NCBI RefSeq assembly: GCF_002930645.1
Contig: NZ_PSNW01000016.1
Location: forward strand, 1-64,000
Origin: Solimonas fluminis
GTDB taxonomy: Bacteria > Pseudomonadota > Gammaproteobacteria > Nevskiales > Nevskiaceae
Length of the DNA: 64,000 nucleotides
Direction of reading: 5' to 3'
In this document: positions 1 through 8,359 of the stretch, one piece after another
Position numbering within the stretch: the first letter of the stretch is position 1
How the letters are laid out: every line of letters begins with the position of its first letter
Made by a program: the position numbers and the translations under genes
The notes under the pieces: model-generated
Told to the model about the DNA's origin: nothing
Databases searched by the model: none
The model's input: only the letters and a program-made list of their open reading frames with translations

Positions 1-450
1 CTGCAGGCGCAGGTCCCACCACGGCGACATCTGGAACATCGAGCCCAGGCCCAGGCCGACGCCGGCGCCGCTGAGTTCCTCGCCCAGGAAGTCGATCTGG
101 TGCGCGTTGATGCTGCCGATCACAAACGGCCGGATCCCGGCCTTGTCGTTGGCGAAATACTGCAGCAGGTTGGCGCCCAGCGTCAGCCGCTCGTAGTCGT
201 TCTCCGCCGGCAGGTCCGACACCGTCAGGCTGCTGTAGCCGCCTTCCAGCTCGAAACCCGTGTACCGGCCCAGCGCGCGGCCCACGCTCACCGACCCGGC
301 AACGCCGTTGTCCAGGTTCTCCTTGTCCGCGAACACGCCGCCGATCGACGGCGATACGTACCACCGCTGGTCGTATTTGCCCGCGTCCTGCGCGGATGCC
401 ACGCCGGCACCCAGCAGCGCCGCCAGGGCGATCCATCTCGTTGTCTTCAT
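1..450 (-). CDS. OmpA-like outer-membrane beta-barrel protein (3' end cut by window)
   Basis: The first 150 codons of a minus-strand gene are visible; the rest runs off the left edge. The start MKTTRWIALAALLGAGVASA is a Sec signal peptide with an ASA-type cleavage site. The mature part has alternating polar/aromatic strands (YVSPSIGGVF, FELEGGYSSL, IRPFVIGSINAH) and Gly-rich turns, as in eight-stranded OmpA/OmpW-type barrels. It probably sits in the outer membrane; no ligand can be inferred. A hairpin separates it from the Ig-repeat gene on the same strand. Whether a C-terminal peptidoglycan-binding OmpA domain follows cannot be seen. Confidence 0.75.
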   Translation of the reverse strand, partial: MKTTRWIALAALLGAGVASAQDAGKYDQRWYVSPSIGGVFADKENLDNGVAGSVSVGRALGRYTGFELEGGYSSLTVSDLPAENDYERLTLGANLLQYFANDKAGIRPFVIGSINAHQIDFLGEELSGAGVGLGLGSMFQMSPWWDLRLQ

Positions 451-507
451 GTCTTGTCTCCGTCGAAGCCACCCGCGGAGGGCGCTTCGCTGCGAATCGT
501 GATGAAA

Positions 508-537
508 GGACATGGGGCGCCGTAGCGCCCCATGTCC
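508..537 (-). terminator. Hairpin terminator after the Ig-repeat lipoprotein gene
   Basis: A 13-bp perfect inverted repeat (508-520 with 525-537, loop CGTA) lies 10 nt beyond the stop at 548. On the minus strand it is followed by a short TTTC run, so it can act as a weak intrinsic terminator separating this gene from the barrel gene. Confidence 0.7.
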
Positions 538-547
538 CCCGAAACCC

Positions 548-2149
548 TTACTCGCCCAGGCAGGCCGCGCTCACGCGCACCGACTTGGAGAGGTTCGCCT
601 GCAGCACGCCGGCGTTGTTGCCCAGACGCAGGCGGCGATACTCCACGCCGGCCGGCGGGGTGAAGGACACCTTCACCGTATCCAGGCCCGGCACCAGGTG
701 CAGGCCGAGCAGCGTCAGCTCCAGCGCGTTGCTGCCGCCGTCGCCCAGGCCGGAAGCCGCCACCCGGCCTGTCACCGACGACACGCCGTCGGCATCGGAA
801 TGCAGCGACACGTAGAGCTGGTTGAACAGGCCCAGGTTCAGCACCGGGAAGGTGCCCGGGTCGATCGCGATCAGGAAGCTGACCGGCTGCGGTGCCGCGC
901 CGGTGTTGATCGCGGCCTGTTCCGGCTTCAGCGACACGTTGATCGCGGTCTCGCCGCCCAGCAGCGCGACGTTGTTGGTCAGCGTCGCGTAGTTGCTGCT
1001 GTCCGCATCGACCACGTTCGCCGCCTCGTTCGCCGAGCAGATCAGGCACAGCACCGGCACGAACCAGCCGGTCGAGACGAAGCGATCCTCGCGGGCCGGA
1101 ACCGGGCAGGCCTCGTCGTTCACGCGCAGCGCGCGGGAAGCGGTGACCGCGGCGTTGCTCTTCAGCGCCGCGTTCAGCGTCAGGCTGCCTTCCTGCTTGC
1201 CGGCCACGTTGCCGGCCGCATCCACCGTCGCCAGCGGGCTGCCCGCCGGGGTGAGGGTCCAGTTCAGCAGGCTGTCCGCCACCACGCCGACCGAGCCGTC
1301 CGTGAAGATACCGATCGCCACCGCCTTGCGGCTGGCGTTCTCCACCACGTCGAGCGGCGTCGCGGGCGGCGTGTCGGAAGCGCCCGGGACCGGATCGTCG
1401 GACCACTGCAGCTGCTTCAGGCTCGTCACGGATGCCGCCGAGACCACCACCGTGGCCACGCCGCTGACCGGCAGGCCGTTGTAGGTGACTGCCGTGGCGC
1501 CGTCGGCGCTGAACAGGTCGGCCTTGAGCGGCGTGCCGCTGGACAGCGCCGTCGCCGTCGCCGTCGTGGTCGGGCCCACCGCGGGGTCGATCTCCAGCGC
1601 CGGCCCCGTGGTCCACTTCACCTGGTTCAGGGAGCTCTCGATCAGGCGCTCCTGGCCGTCCGTGTACAAGCCATAGGCGGTGAACAGCGCGCTCTGCCCC
1701 AGCGACAGCGACTCCTGCGAAGTGCCTCCCGGTCCGCGCACGATGAGCTGGCGCACCGCCGGCGCACCCACCGTCAGGGCCGAGGAGCCGGAGAAGCCCG
1801 AGAGGCGGGCCGTGATGTTGGTATTGCCGACGCCCTTGCTCAGCGCCACGCCCGCGGCACTGACCGAGGCAATGGCCGGATCGGCGGCTTCCCAGGACAC
1901 CACCGAGGTGAGTTCCCTGGTTTCGCCGGTCGCGCCCGGCGGTGCCGTGTAGTGCCCGTAGGCGCGGAACTGCCGCGACTCGCCCAGCGCCGCCGAGCTG
2001 CTCGCGGGGCTGACGCTGATCGACTCCAGACCGGCCGAGAAATCGGGGCTGCTGGCGCCGCCGCCACCGCAGGCCGCCGTCGCCAGGACTCCCAATACGG
2101 CGAGGAGCCTGCCGGCCCTGCCCAAAGCTACCCTTCCAAGAGCGTTCAT
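548..2149 (-). CDS. Secreted lipoprotein with bacterial Ig-like (BIG2) repeats
   Basis: 533 aa. The N-terminus carries a hydrophobic signal ending in a lipobox-like LATAAC, followed by a Gly/Ser linker, so it is probably a lipoprotein. Residues about 40-130 and 135-230 look like BIG2/invasin-type Ig modules: phrases such as ISVSPASSSAALGESRQF, VSWEAADPAIASVSAAGVA and ITARLSG are typical of the fold. A third, more divergent module may follow at 235-340. The C-terminal third is beta-rich with Cys residues (CPVP, CLICS, ACLGE) and unrecognised. The start is supported by AAGGA seven bases upstream. A role in surface adhesion or envelope architecture is inference from the Ig repeats only. Confidence 0.8.
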   Translation of the reverse strand: MNALGRVALGRAGRLLAVLGVLATAACGGGGASSPDFSAGLESISVSPASSSAALGESRQFRAYGHYTAPPGATGETRELTSVVSWEAADPAIASVSAAGVALSKGVGNTNITARLSGFSGSSALTVGAPAVRQLIVRGPGGTSQESLSLGQSALFTAYGLYTDGQERLIESSLNQVKWTTGPALEIDPAVGPTTTATATALSSGTPLKADLFSADGATAVTYNGLPVSGVATVVVSAASVTSLKQLQWSDDPVPGASDTPPATPLDVVENASRKAVAIGIFTDGSVGVVADSLLNWTLTPAGSPLATVDAAGNVAGKQEGSLTLNAALKSNAAVTASRALRVNDEACPVPAREDRFVSTGWFVPVLCLICSANEAANVVDADSSNYATLTNNVALLGGETAINVSLKPEQAAINTGAAPQPVSFLIAIDPGTFPVLNLGLFNQLYVSLHSDADGVSSVTGRVAASGLGDGGSNALELTLLGLHLVPGLDTVKVSFTPPAGVEYRRLRLGNNAGVLQANLSKSVRVSAACLGE

Positions 2150-2873
2150 CTGATTATCCTTTTTCCGTGAAGTGCATCAATTGAAGAAGCGATCCTGGTC
2201 GGGCCACCGCCTGCCAACCCTGGCCCACCAGCAACGACATCCCCCGCGGGGCAGCTCTTGGCGCCCTCGTTATGGATTACATGGAGCAGATGCCCGGGCC
2301 GGACGCGGCTGGCGTCCACCCTGTCGGGCATGCCTGATTCAGTCCTGTTGCTGCCGCATCCGTTTCCGCCCCTCGTTGCGTTGATCGGCCAAGCCGGCAG
2401 AACCCCCAGCCCAGCGTCGGTCCGGATTCAGCGGCACGCAGGAAAGGTCCGCTACCGGCACCCGTGATCCCGCCTGATGAACGCGGACGCACCCCTGGGC
2501 CCGCGCTTGAAGAAGCACGGAAAATGGTCGCAAACACGGTAGGTTGTATCGACTGTCAAATGACTACCGGCGTCAGCTGAACGACAAGCGGACTAAAGCT
2601 GGTGATCGTCGGCAGTTTTCCGGGTGAATTCCCCCGACGGATCGGCGGCCATTTCTGACATCAGTCGTTTGCCGGGGTTGTTGCGTCAGCACGATGCACA
2701 TCGCCATGCCCACCGCATCCAGGAAGAACAGATGCGCCGCCAGCAGGATGCCCAGTCTCATGACGGAGAACCCAATGAGGAGAACGGGTCAGGGCATCAA
2801 GCATGGATAACGCGCGGGAATGCTTCGCCGGCACTCTACGGCTCAATGAAACGTCGCACCCTCCGCGACGGGC
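2150..2873. other. Gene-poor interval
   Basis: No convincing gene. The best candidate is a 62-codon minus-strand frame at 2573-2761 beginning MRLGILLAAHLFFLDAVGMAM, which could be one membrane helix but lacks a Shine-Dalgarno sequence and has an ordinary-looking tail. The promoter of the Ig-repeat gene must lie near 2150-2250. Confidence 0.4.
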
Positions 2874-3737
2874 TCAGCCCCGGCGACGGCGGCGGGGAGG
2901 AGCGGCGCGGCGGCTCCTGGCCGGCGTGCGCTTGTTCTCGGCGAGGCTCTTCTTGAGCAGGGCCATGAAATCGACCACGTTGGTGGAGGTATCGTCGGGC
3001 AGGCGCTCGCCGGGCGCCTCGGCCGTGACTTTCCTGCGGCTGCCCTTCTGCCTGACGCGGGCCTGCACCACCTTGTGCAGGCGCTCGCGGAATTCGTCGC
3101 GATGCTTTTCGGGCTGCCATTCCACGGTCATGGATTCGACCAGTTGCTCGGCCATCTCGCGCTCGCGCGGGGCAATCCTGAAACCCCGGCCGCCCTGGGC
3201 GGGAAAGCGGTACTCGTCGGCAGCAATCAGTTCCTGGTGGAACCGCAGCAGGAGCAGCATCAGGGCCTCGCCCTCGGGCAGCACCAGGGCCAGGTACTCA
3301 CGCGTGCGGATGACCACGCGCGCCAGCCCGGCTTTCCCTGACCGGGCCAGCGTGTCGCGCAGCAGCACGTAGCCCTTCTCGGCCTTCTTCGCGGGCACCA
3401 GGTAGTAGGGCTTCTCGAAATACCGGGGGGCGATCCGGCCCAGCTCGACGAAGGATTCGATATCGACCGATTCCTTGCTCTCGGGCGCGGCCTTGGCGAT
3501 GTCTTCCTCCTCCAGGACCACGAAGCTGCCCTTCTGGTACTCGTAGGCCTTGACCACGTCCTTCCAGGGCACTTCTTCGCCGGTGTCGGCGTTGACGCGC
3601 TCGTAGCGGATGCGATGGTGATCGCGGCTGTCGAGCAGGTGCAGCTGCAGATCCACCCGCCTTTCGGCTGGCATCAGCTGCACCGGGATGTTGAGCAGCC
3701 CGAAGGAGATGGCGCCTGTCCAGATCGGTCTTGCCAT
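2874..3737 (-). CDS. ku: Ku, non-homologous end-joining protein
   Basis: 287 aa, normal for bacterial Ku. The start MARPIWTGAISFGLLNIPVQL and the following RIRYERVNADTGEEVPW and YFEKPYYLVP stretches are hallmark Ku-core sequences. Ku forms a ring-shaped homodimer that holds broken DNA ends and recruits LigD. The C-terminus is a short basic tail (SRRAAPPRRRRRG), as in other Ku proteins where it aids DNA binding. It lies 9 bp after the small zinc-ribbon gene, probably in one transcript, and LigD is encoded 4.6 kb away on the same strand. The function is secure from sequence; expression in stationary phase or desiccation is known for relatives and only inferred here. Confidence 0.96.
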   Translation of the reverse strand: MARPIWTGAISFGLLNIPVQLMPAERRVDLQLHLLDSRDHHRIRYERVNADTGEEVPWKDVVKAYEYQKGSFVVLEEEDIAKAAPESKESVDIESFVELGRIAPRYFEKPYYLVPAKKAEKGYVLLRDTLARSGKAGLARVVIRTREYLALVLPEGEALMLLLLRFHQELIAADEYRFPAQGGRGFRIAPREREMAEQLVESMTVEWQPEKHRDEFRERLHKVVQARVRQKGSRRKVTAEAPGERLPDDTSTNVVDFMALLKKSLAENKRTPARSRRAAPPRRRRRG

Positions 3738-3746
3738 GGAAAGGCC

Positions 3747-4028
3747 TCAGCCCGCGGGCGGCGCCGCGTGGCTGCCGCTCTCGCAATGAGCGCATTGCCA
3801 GGCATGCCGGGTGACCGGTTCGCCGGTGAAGCGATCCTCTTCCGCCCCCATCACGACAGGCCGCATGGGCCGATGGCAAAGCGGGCAGCGCCGCAGCGGG
3901 CGGAGAGCCTCCACCCCGGCCGCGGATCTCGAGGGGCGTCCCTTCGCCACCGTGGCCAGCGCCTGCACCATGCGATGCCCCAGGGCGGCTCCCCTCCAGG
4001 GAATGATTGCTCGAGCGGAGTGTTCCAT
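3747..4028 (-). CDS. Small zinc-ribbon-like protein upstream of Ku
   Basis: 93 aa. The C-terminal half has two CxxC knuckles, RRCPLCHRP and WQCAHCESG, separated by about 25 residues, which is a zinc-ribbon arrangement. The start MEHSARA is preferred over longer in-frame starts because GGAGAGG lies about 8 bases before it. The gap to the Ku start is only 9 bp, so the two are probably co-transcribed. I do not recognise a named family. A role in nucleic-acid binding or as an NHEJ accessory is speculation from the fold and position. Confidence 0.6.
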   Translation of the reverse strand: MEHSARAIIPWRGAALGHRMVQALATVAKGRPSRSAAGVEALRPLRRCPLCHRPMRPVVMGAEEDRFTGEPVTRHAWQCAHCESGSHAAPPAG

Positions 4029-4131
4029 GGCCAGCGTCCTCTCCATCGGGATGACAAGCACAGGGAGCAAATCCCGTGCCCGGGCATGGGGCTTGCGCTC
4101 ATCCGGCCACCCTCCATCACCTGCGCCCGCC

Positions 4132-4335
4132 ATGAACGACACGACCGCCCCAGCGAGTGAACCCCGGCCCTCCGAGACGCCGGACAGCCTGCCCTTCATC
4201 GCGACCTGCTTGCTGTTCATCGCCATTGGAGGCCTTCATGGACTGGCAAGGCTGGGAGCGGGGCTGTACCGCCTCGGACGGCGCATCGGTCAGCCACCCC
4301 CGCAGGCCGGACCGGAGTCCCGGCGCAAGGCATGA
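4132..4335 (+). CDS. Possible small single-pass membrane protein
   Basis: 67 aa, opposite in strand to its neighbours and ending exactly where the sigma-54 gene ends. It has one hydrophobic segment (LPFIATCLLFIAIGGLHGLA) followed by a basic tail, consistent with an inner-membrane peptide. There is no clear ribosome site and no recognised family, so it may be a chance frame. Confidence 0.3.
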   Translation: MNDTTAPASEPRPSETPDSLPFIATCLLFIAIGGLHGLARLGAGLYRLGRRIGQPPPQAGPESRRKA

Positions 4336-5679
4336 TCATTCGCCCGGCCGGGCGCTGCTGCGGCGGAACTCGACCGCGGGAAGCTTGAGCATGTTGCGGT
4401 ACTTGGTGACGGTGCGGCGCGCGATGTTCATGCCGCCGGACTGCAGTGCCCGCGCGATGCTGATGTCGGACAGCGGCGAGCCGGGGGATTCGGATTCGAT
4501 CATCGTGCGGATCAGGCTACGCGCGGCACCGGCACTGCAGGACCCCTGCTCTCCCGCCAACTCGCGCGTGAGGAAATGGCGCAGCTCGAAGCAGCCGCGC
4601 GGAGTGGCGATGAACTTGTGCGCCGCGGCACGGGACACGGTGGACTCGTGCAGGCCCAGCTTCGCGGCGATATCCCGCGCCGTCATGGGCTGCAGCCCGA
4701 CGTCGCCCGCCAGGAAGAAGGCCTGCTGGTGGTCGACGATGTGGCTGGCCAGGCGCAGGATGGTTTCGCCGCGGCGGCAGGCGTTGCGCAGGAGCCAGCG
4801 CGCATCGCGCAATTGCCCGGACAGTTGTGGATGCTCGCCGCGGCGGCAGTTGCGGCGGAACAGATCAATGCAGCCCTGGTTCAGGCGGACACCGGAATGC
4901 AGGGTGGGATTGAGGCGGGCGACAAAGTGTCTGCCCCGCCGCACCGCCATCACGTCCGGGACGATGTACTGGGAGGCCGGAGCGGCGTAACGGTGCGCAG
5001 GCGCGGGATCGAGGTGGCGGATGAGCTGCAGGGCACGGCGCAGGTCGCCCTCCGCGCATTGCAGCCGACGCTCGATCAGGTGGAATTCGCGCTTCTCCAG
5101 CAGCGGCAGGTGCTCGCGCAGGATCGCTCGGGCCAGGACATGGGCGGTAGCGGGCCGCGGCTCCGCGTCGAGTTGCAGCAGAAGGCAATCGACCAGGTTG
5201 CGGGCACCGACGCCGGCGGGTTCGAAGCTGCGCACGAGGTCGATCGCCGCCGCGATTTCCTCGTCCCGCAGCGGCGGCTCGGCGACGCCGGCGGGTACGT
5301 CGTCTCGCAGGTAGCCATCTTCGTCCAGCGAATCGATCACTGCTTCCGCGGCAGCCAGCTCGCGCGCCGTGCACCGGCTTCCATAGAGCTGGCGGCGCAG
5401 AACGGCGCCGAGGCCGCCGGGCTCCGGCAGGCGCTCCATCGGATCGCCGTCGAAAGCCGCGGCCGTCGCCGGCACCCTCTCGAAGGCGAAGCCCTGGTCG
5501 GCGGCCTCCGGCGTATCGGCCTCTGCCTCGTCGATCTCGAGGAAAGGGTTGCTCGACGCCGACTCCCGCAGCAGCTGCTCGAAGTCGAGAGTGGACATCT
5601 GGAGCATCTGCATCGCCTGCTGCAGTTGCGGCGAAAGCGACAGATTCTGCCGCAGGCCCATGCTTATCATGGCCGTCAT
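4336..5679 (-). CDS. rpoN: Sigma-54 factor RpoN, short paralogue
   Basis: 447 aa, shorter than the usual 480-500. Region I (residues about 7-55) is Gln/Leu-rich (LSLSPQLQQAMQMLQMSTLDF) and contacts activators. The core-binding and HTH regions follow, and the C-terminus holds the RpoN box as ARRTVTKYR, which reads the -24 promoter element. The start has GGAGG eight bases upstream. The housekeeping rpoN normally sits with lptB, hpf and ptsN. None is present here; the neighbours are Ku and stress proteins, so this is probably a second copy. An NtrC-type activator occurs at 48.1 kb, but a link is not shown. Confidence 0.9.
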   Translation of the reverse strand: MTAMISMGLRQNLSLSPQLQQAMQMLQMSTLDFEQLLRESASSNPFLEIDEAEADTPEAADQGFAFERVPATAAAFDGDPMERLPEPGGLGAVLRRQLYGSRCTARELAAAEAVIDSLDEDGYLRDDVPAGVAEPPLRDEEIAAAIDLVRSFEPAGVGARNLVDCLLLQLDAEPRPATAHVLARAILREHLPLLEKREFHLIERRLQCAEGDLRRALQLIRHLDPAPAHRYAAPASQYIVPDVMAVRRGRHFVARLNPTLHSGVRLNQGCIDLFRRNCRRGEHPQLSGQLRDARWLLRNACRRGETILRLASHIVDHQQAFFLAGDVGLQPMTARDIAAKLGLHESTVSRAAAHKFIATPRGCFELRHFLTRELAGEQGSCSAGAARSLIRTMIESESPGSPLSDISIARALQSGGMNIARRTVTKYRNMLKLPAVEFRRSSARPGE

Positions 5680-5944
5680 CGGAGGTCCTCCTGCCTGGGA
5701 GCCTGATGGAACGCAATAGGCATGCCGCGTGCGTCACCGGCGGAACAGCCCGTTGGATCATCATCGAAGGCCGCCACGCGGCAGGCAGGCTGCAAGCTGC
5801 GCGCCGCGGAAGCGGCGCTTTTGCACGACCTTTCCTCCATTCGCCCCGTGGTAGCCGCGGGCATGGGGCTTGCCCCCTCGCAGGCGACCGGCCAGAGGAT
5901 CATCGCCGGTCGCTTCATTCCCGAACTCATCCGCGAGGACCACG

Positions 5945-6823
5945 ATGGCCAGAAACCAGACATTCCAGGGGCAGCGCCCTCCGGGATATCGCAATCCCAC
6001 AGAACGCGCGCAGCAGGGCCGCCAATCCGGCAGCGAGGGCAACTGGGGAGCGCGCGACGACTATTTCAGCGCGATGGACGACGATCGCCAGCAGGGCAGT
6101 CCTTCCCCCTATCGCAACGAGCCGGCTCAGTGGGAAGAAGACCGCTACGGCTATCCCGAGGCCACCAGCTACGGCCGCGAGATGAACCGTGCCCGTAGCG
6201 GTTACCGGCCGGAGGGCCGTTTCGCCCAGGATCCCTGGGAGCAGCGGAGCTTCCGCTTCGGCGAGGGCCAGGCGGGCAGCTGGATGCCGGAGCCCCACCG
6301 CTGGCCCCAGGATTTTGCCCGCCAGGAAGGCCGGCACCTGCAGAATCCGGATCATTGGGGCACGCGCCCCGAAGGGCATTACCCGCAGTCCGGCCACTGG
6401 GCCGGCCAGGCCAGCCAGGGCGGACGCGATGCAGGCTACGGGCAGTTCTCCGGCGGCTACCAGCCGGACGACTGGCGCCAGGAATCCCGGCAGGCGCAGC
6501 GCCGCACGCCCAAGGGCTATACCCGATCCGACGAGCGCATCCGCGACGACGTCTGCGAGCAGCTGTACCACTCGCGTGACGTGGACGTGGGCAACGTCAG
6601 CGTCGAAGTGAAAGGCGGCACGATCACGCTGGAAGGCAGCGTGCCCGAGCGCGGCATGAAGCATCGCATCGAGGACATCTGCGATCGTTGCATCGGCGTG
6701 AACGACGTGGAGAACCGCATCCGCGTGGAGCGCAGCGAGGCGGCGCAGGGCTCTGGCAGCACGCCCGCCGACGATGCCGAGCGCAGCCGCGGCAAGGACG
6801 CCGCCAGCAGCGCACGCCACTGA
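5945..6823 (+). CDS. BON-domain protein with long polar N-terminus
   Basis: 292 aa. Residues about 1-190 are low-complexity, rich in Gly, Gln, Arg, Tyr and Trp (RGYxPEG, QSGHWAGQ), resembling the disordered heads of 'SWFGDE/BON' stress proteins. Residues about 192-262 form one BON domain (DERIRDDVCEQL, VEVKGGTITLEGSV, DDVENRIRV), a phospholipid- or envelope-associated fold. No signal peptide is seen. The start is supported by GAGGA five bases upstream. It heads a plus-strand set with the PRC-barrel and 56-aa genes. Membership of a general stress regulon is inferred from the company it keeps. Confidence 0.8.
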   Translation: MARNQTFQGQRPPGYRNPTERAQQGRQSGSEGNWGARDDYFSAMDDDRQQGSPSPYRNEPAQWEEDRYGYPEATSYGREMNRARSGYRPEGRFAQDPWEQRSFRFGEGQAGSWMPEPHRWPQDFARQEGRHLQNPDHWGTRPEGHYPQSGHWAGQASQGGRDAGYGQFSGGYQPDDWRQESRQAQRRTPKGYTRSDERIRDDVCEQLYHSRDVDVGNVSVEVKGGTITLEGSVPERGMKHRIEDICDRCIGVNDVENRIRVERSEAAQGSGSTPADDAERSRGKDAASSARH

Positions 6824-6865
6824 ACGCGGAGCCTGTCAATCCATCAGCAAGAAGGAGCTTCACAC

Positions 6866-7273
6866 ATGGAAAACCTCAGCACACCGAAAACCCCCATCAT
6901 CGGCGGCCACCCGGGCAAGGGCCCGGGCCCGACGGTCATGGCTGCCGATACGCTGGAAGGCGATCGCGTGGTCAACACGGCCGGCGAAACCCTGGGCAAG
7001 ATCCGCGACATCATGATCGACGTGCCCAGCGGCCGCGTGGCCTACGCGGTGCTCTCCGTCGGCGGCCTTGCCGGCATCGGCGACAAGCTGTTCGCCGTGC
7101 CCTGGTCGGCCCTGGTGATGGACGCCGACGACCACAGCTTCGTGCTCGACATCGACAAGGAGCGCCTGAAGCAGGCCCCGGGGTTCGACAAGGAGCACTG
7201 GCCGTCCATGGCCGACACGCAGTGGGCCACGACGATCTACGAGTTCTACAACACCCCGCCCTACTGGCATTGA
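6866..7273 (+). CDS. PRC-barrel domain protein
   Basis: 135 aa. Residues about 27-105 match the PRC-barrel fold: TLEGDRVVNTAGETLGKIRDIMID, then VAYAVLSVGG, FAVPWSAL and FVLDIDKERL. Such cytoplasmic domains occur in RimM, photosynthetic H-subunits and many small stress proteins. AAGGAG lies about nine bases before the ATG. It follows the BON gene by 42 bp and precedes the 56-aa gene by 32 bp, so the three are likely one operon. No catalytic residues are expected. Confidence 0.88.
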   Translation: MENLSTPKTPIIGGHPGKGPGPTVMAADTLEGDRVVNTAGETLGKIRDIMIDVPSGRVAYAVLSVGGLAGIGDKLFAVPWSALVMDADDHSFVLDIDKERLKQAPGFDKEHWPSMADTQWATTIYEFYNTPPYWH

Positions 7274-7305
7274 TGCCGGAACCCTTCCATCTGCAGGAGC
7301 AACCC

Positions 7306-7476
7306 ATGACCACCATTGCCCAGCGCAATGCCGCCCGGCGCAACATCCGCAAGGCGATCAGCGCCGCCAAGCGCGACCGCACGGTCGCCGACCTGCCCCC
7401 GAGGACCCGGCGTGCGCTGGGCAAGGAGGGGGCGAAAGCCGCGGCCGCCCGGCGGCGGCACGATACGCTGCACTGA
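7306..7476 (+). CDS. Small basic protein of 56 aa
   Basis: A highly basic, helical peptide (RNAARRNIRKAISAAKRDRT, then LPPRTRRALGKEGAKAAAARRR). AGGAG lies about eight bases before the ATG, and it is the last gene before a strong terminator. Similar short Arg/Lys/Ala proteins accompany stress genes in other proteobacteria and may bind nucleic acid; no named family is claimed. Confidence 0.65.
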   Translation: MTTIAQRNAARRNIRKAISAAKRDRTVADLPPRTRRALGKEGAKAAAARRRHDTLH

Positions 7477-7602
7477 CACGTCCATCGGCGACCGCTGTCT
7501 GGGCCCGTCGAGGGCAGCGGCGCCGATCGCCGGCTCCCAAGCGGCGAACCGACGCGGCGTCCTCGACAGGCCCAGCGCGCCCGCGAACGGTCATCGAAAC
7601 GA

Positions 7603-7629
7603 AAGCCCCGCCGGATGGCGGGGCTTTTT
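7603..7629 (+). terminator. Intrinsic terminator between convergent genes
   Basis: A 10-bp GC-rich stem (7603-7612 with 7617-7626, loop GGAT) runs into five T residues. It follows the BON/PRC/56-aa operon and lies 28 bp before the end of the convergent DUF4142 gene. The opposite strand also ends in a short T run, so it may work in both directions. Confidence 0.92.
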
Positions 7630-7657
7630 CATGAGGCGGCACCGGGAAGCGGCCTGT

Positions 7658-8170
7658 TCAGGGCGCCACCCTTTTCTTGTCGAGCTTCTCGGCCTTCTCG
7701 CTGTGATGCTTGAGCGTAGGCAGCGTCTCGGCCGCCAGCTTCTGCACATCCTTGTCCTTGGCCTTCTTGCTGGCCTTCTCGAAAAGCTGCACGGCGTCGT
7801 CGTGCCCATCCTCCATCAGGTCGGCATAGGTCTCGTCGAATTCCTTGCCGGGCTTGGCGGCCTTGAGCTTCTCCAGCTTTGCCTGGTGGTCCTTGTCGAG
7901 TCCGGTGGGCAGCATCACTCCCTTGGCCAGGGCCAGGGACTTGAGCTTGGCGTTGGCGGCACTGTGGTCGGTGACCATCATCTGGGCAAAGGACTTGATG
8001 GCAGGGTCGCTGCCGAGCTGCAGGGCAATCTCGCTGGACTGGACCTCGAACATGCCGGCGACGGCCGCCTTGTCGAAGAACTCCTGATCGGGCGCCTGGG
8101 CCAGCGGATCGGCGGCAAATGCACCGAAAGCGCAGAGCGTTGCCGCCAGCAGCATGGATATCCTTTTCAT
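7658..8170 (-). CDS. DUF4142 periplasmic protein
   Basis: 170 aa. An N-terminal signal peptide (MLLAATLCAFGAFA) is followed by a four-helix DUF4142 domain, with the typical phrases FFDKAAVAGMFEVQSSEIAL, IKSFAQMMVTDHSAAN and HDDAVQLFEKAS. Family members are ferritin-like in shape but lack known chemistry and are often induced by stress. The ATG at 8170 is chosen over an in-frame GTG two codons upstream because GGAGAGG lies five bases before it. It is monocistronic, ending against the terminator at 7603. Confidence 0.88.
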   Translation of the reverse strand: MKRISMLLAATLCAFGAFAADPLAQAPDQEFFDKAAVAGMFEVQSSEIALQLGSDPAIKSFAQMMVTDHSAANAKLKSLALAKGVMLPTGLDKDHQAKLEKLKAAKPGKEFDETYADLMEDGHDDAVQLFEKASKKAKDKDVQKLAAETLPTLKHHSEKAEKLDKKRVAP

Positions 8171-8359
8171 ATGCACCTCTCCGTGAGAATGGTCCGCGGC
8201 CTGCGGACATGACCAGGGAGCGCGAATCGTGCCAGCGCAGGCTCCCTCCGCAAGCAGGGCGGAGACCCGCGCAACGGGCCGCAGCCTGCATGGACTACGG
8301 CATCTCGCCTTGCAGGATGCCGGCCGCAGCTCTGCAGGCCACGGACGGTCCGCAGCCTG

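Noticed and set aside
512-2170. A 552-codon plus-strand frame across the Ig-repeat gene
   Set aside because: Arg/Ala/Gln-rich shadow frame; the opposite strand encodes a signal peptide, a lipobox and Ig repeats.
2573-2761. A 62-codon possible membrane peptide
   Set aside because: No ribosome site and no support beyond a hydrophobic start; left as a remark only.
5676-5963. A 95-codon minus-strand frame upstream of rpoN
   Set aside because: It fills the divergent promoter region between rpoN and the BON gene, has no ribosome site or domain, and has compositional features of a chance frame.
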